A stretch of DNA of 5,978 nucleotides, from contig JBAQYM010000281.1 in NCBI GenBank assembly GCA_049300095.1, forward strand, positions 1 to 5,978, in the 5' to 3' direction. This document shows, piece after piece, positions 5,978 through 5,978 of this stretch. The notes beneath the pieces were generated by a model that worked only from the letters and a program-made list of their open reading frames with translations, was not told the DNA's origin and ran no database searches. The DNA comes from SbD1 sp049300095 (lineage in GTDB: Bacteria > Desulfobacterota > Syntrophobacteria > Syntrophobacterales > Syntrophobacteraceae). A program made the translations under genes and the position numbers. Every line of letters starts with the position of its first letter. The stretch's first letter is position 1.

Positions 5978-5978
5978 G

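Noticed and set aside
5841..5978. Open frame from the ATG overlapping the ATPase stop to the window end
   Set aside because: The coded residues are rich in Arg, Gly, Pro and Cys, come largely from the inverted repeat, and show no transmembrane segment expected of a permease. Not annotated as a gene.

Overview
The window reads as bacterial chromosome, GC-rich by eye, from a Gram-negative organism. A Sec-type signal peptide on a periplasmic-type binding protein and palindromic GTCATTCC...GGAATCCAG repeats bring Desulfobacterota-like genomes to mind. That placement rests on memory of similar repeats and is weak.

Left half (about 260-2654, minus strand): a compact three-gene thymidylate set, transcribed thyX, then a dimeric (all-alpha, MazG-like) dUTPase, then tmk. 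Gaps are 33 and 61 nt. Together they cover dUTP to dUMP, dUMP to dTMP and dTMP to dTDP. The ThyX start is placed at 2654, where a very strong Shine-Dalgarno sits, and not at the upstream ATG of the longest reading frame.

Middle (2655-2986): a 332-bp divergent intergenic region with no gene I can support. It should hold the promoters for both directions.

Right half (2987-5841, plus strand): two parts of a BMP/PnrA-type ABC importer, the kind that takes up nucleosides or related compounds. They are a secreted substrate-binding protein and a fused double-NBD ATPase. The permeases are not in the window and should lie downstream if the operon is complete. The two genes are separated by a 220-bp MITE-like element with 17-bp terminal inverted repeats. 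Removing it exactly leaves a 22-nt spacer, so the element probably inserted into an already tight operon.

Repeats are the other theme. The window opens inside a palindromic repeat pair, followed by a short 16-bp tandem array. A head-to-head pair of palindromes of the same family sits inside the MITE-like element. A different perfect 25-bp inverted repeat fills the right edge. I did not find RNA genes, CRISPR arrays or a clearly new multi-gene system. The most notable points are the one-operon dTMP pathway, the element inside the importer operon, and the matched degeneracy of the two ATPase halves.
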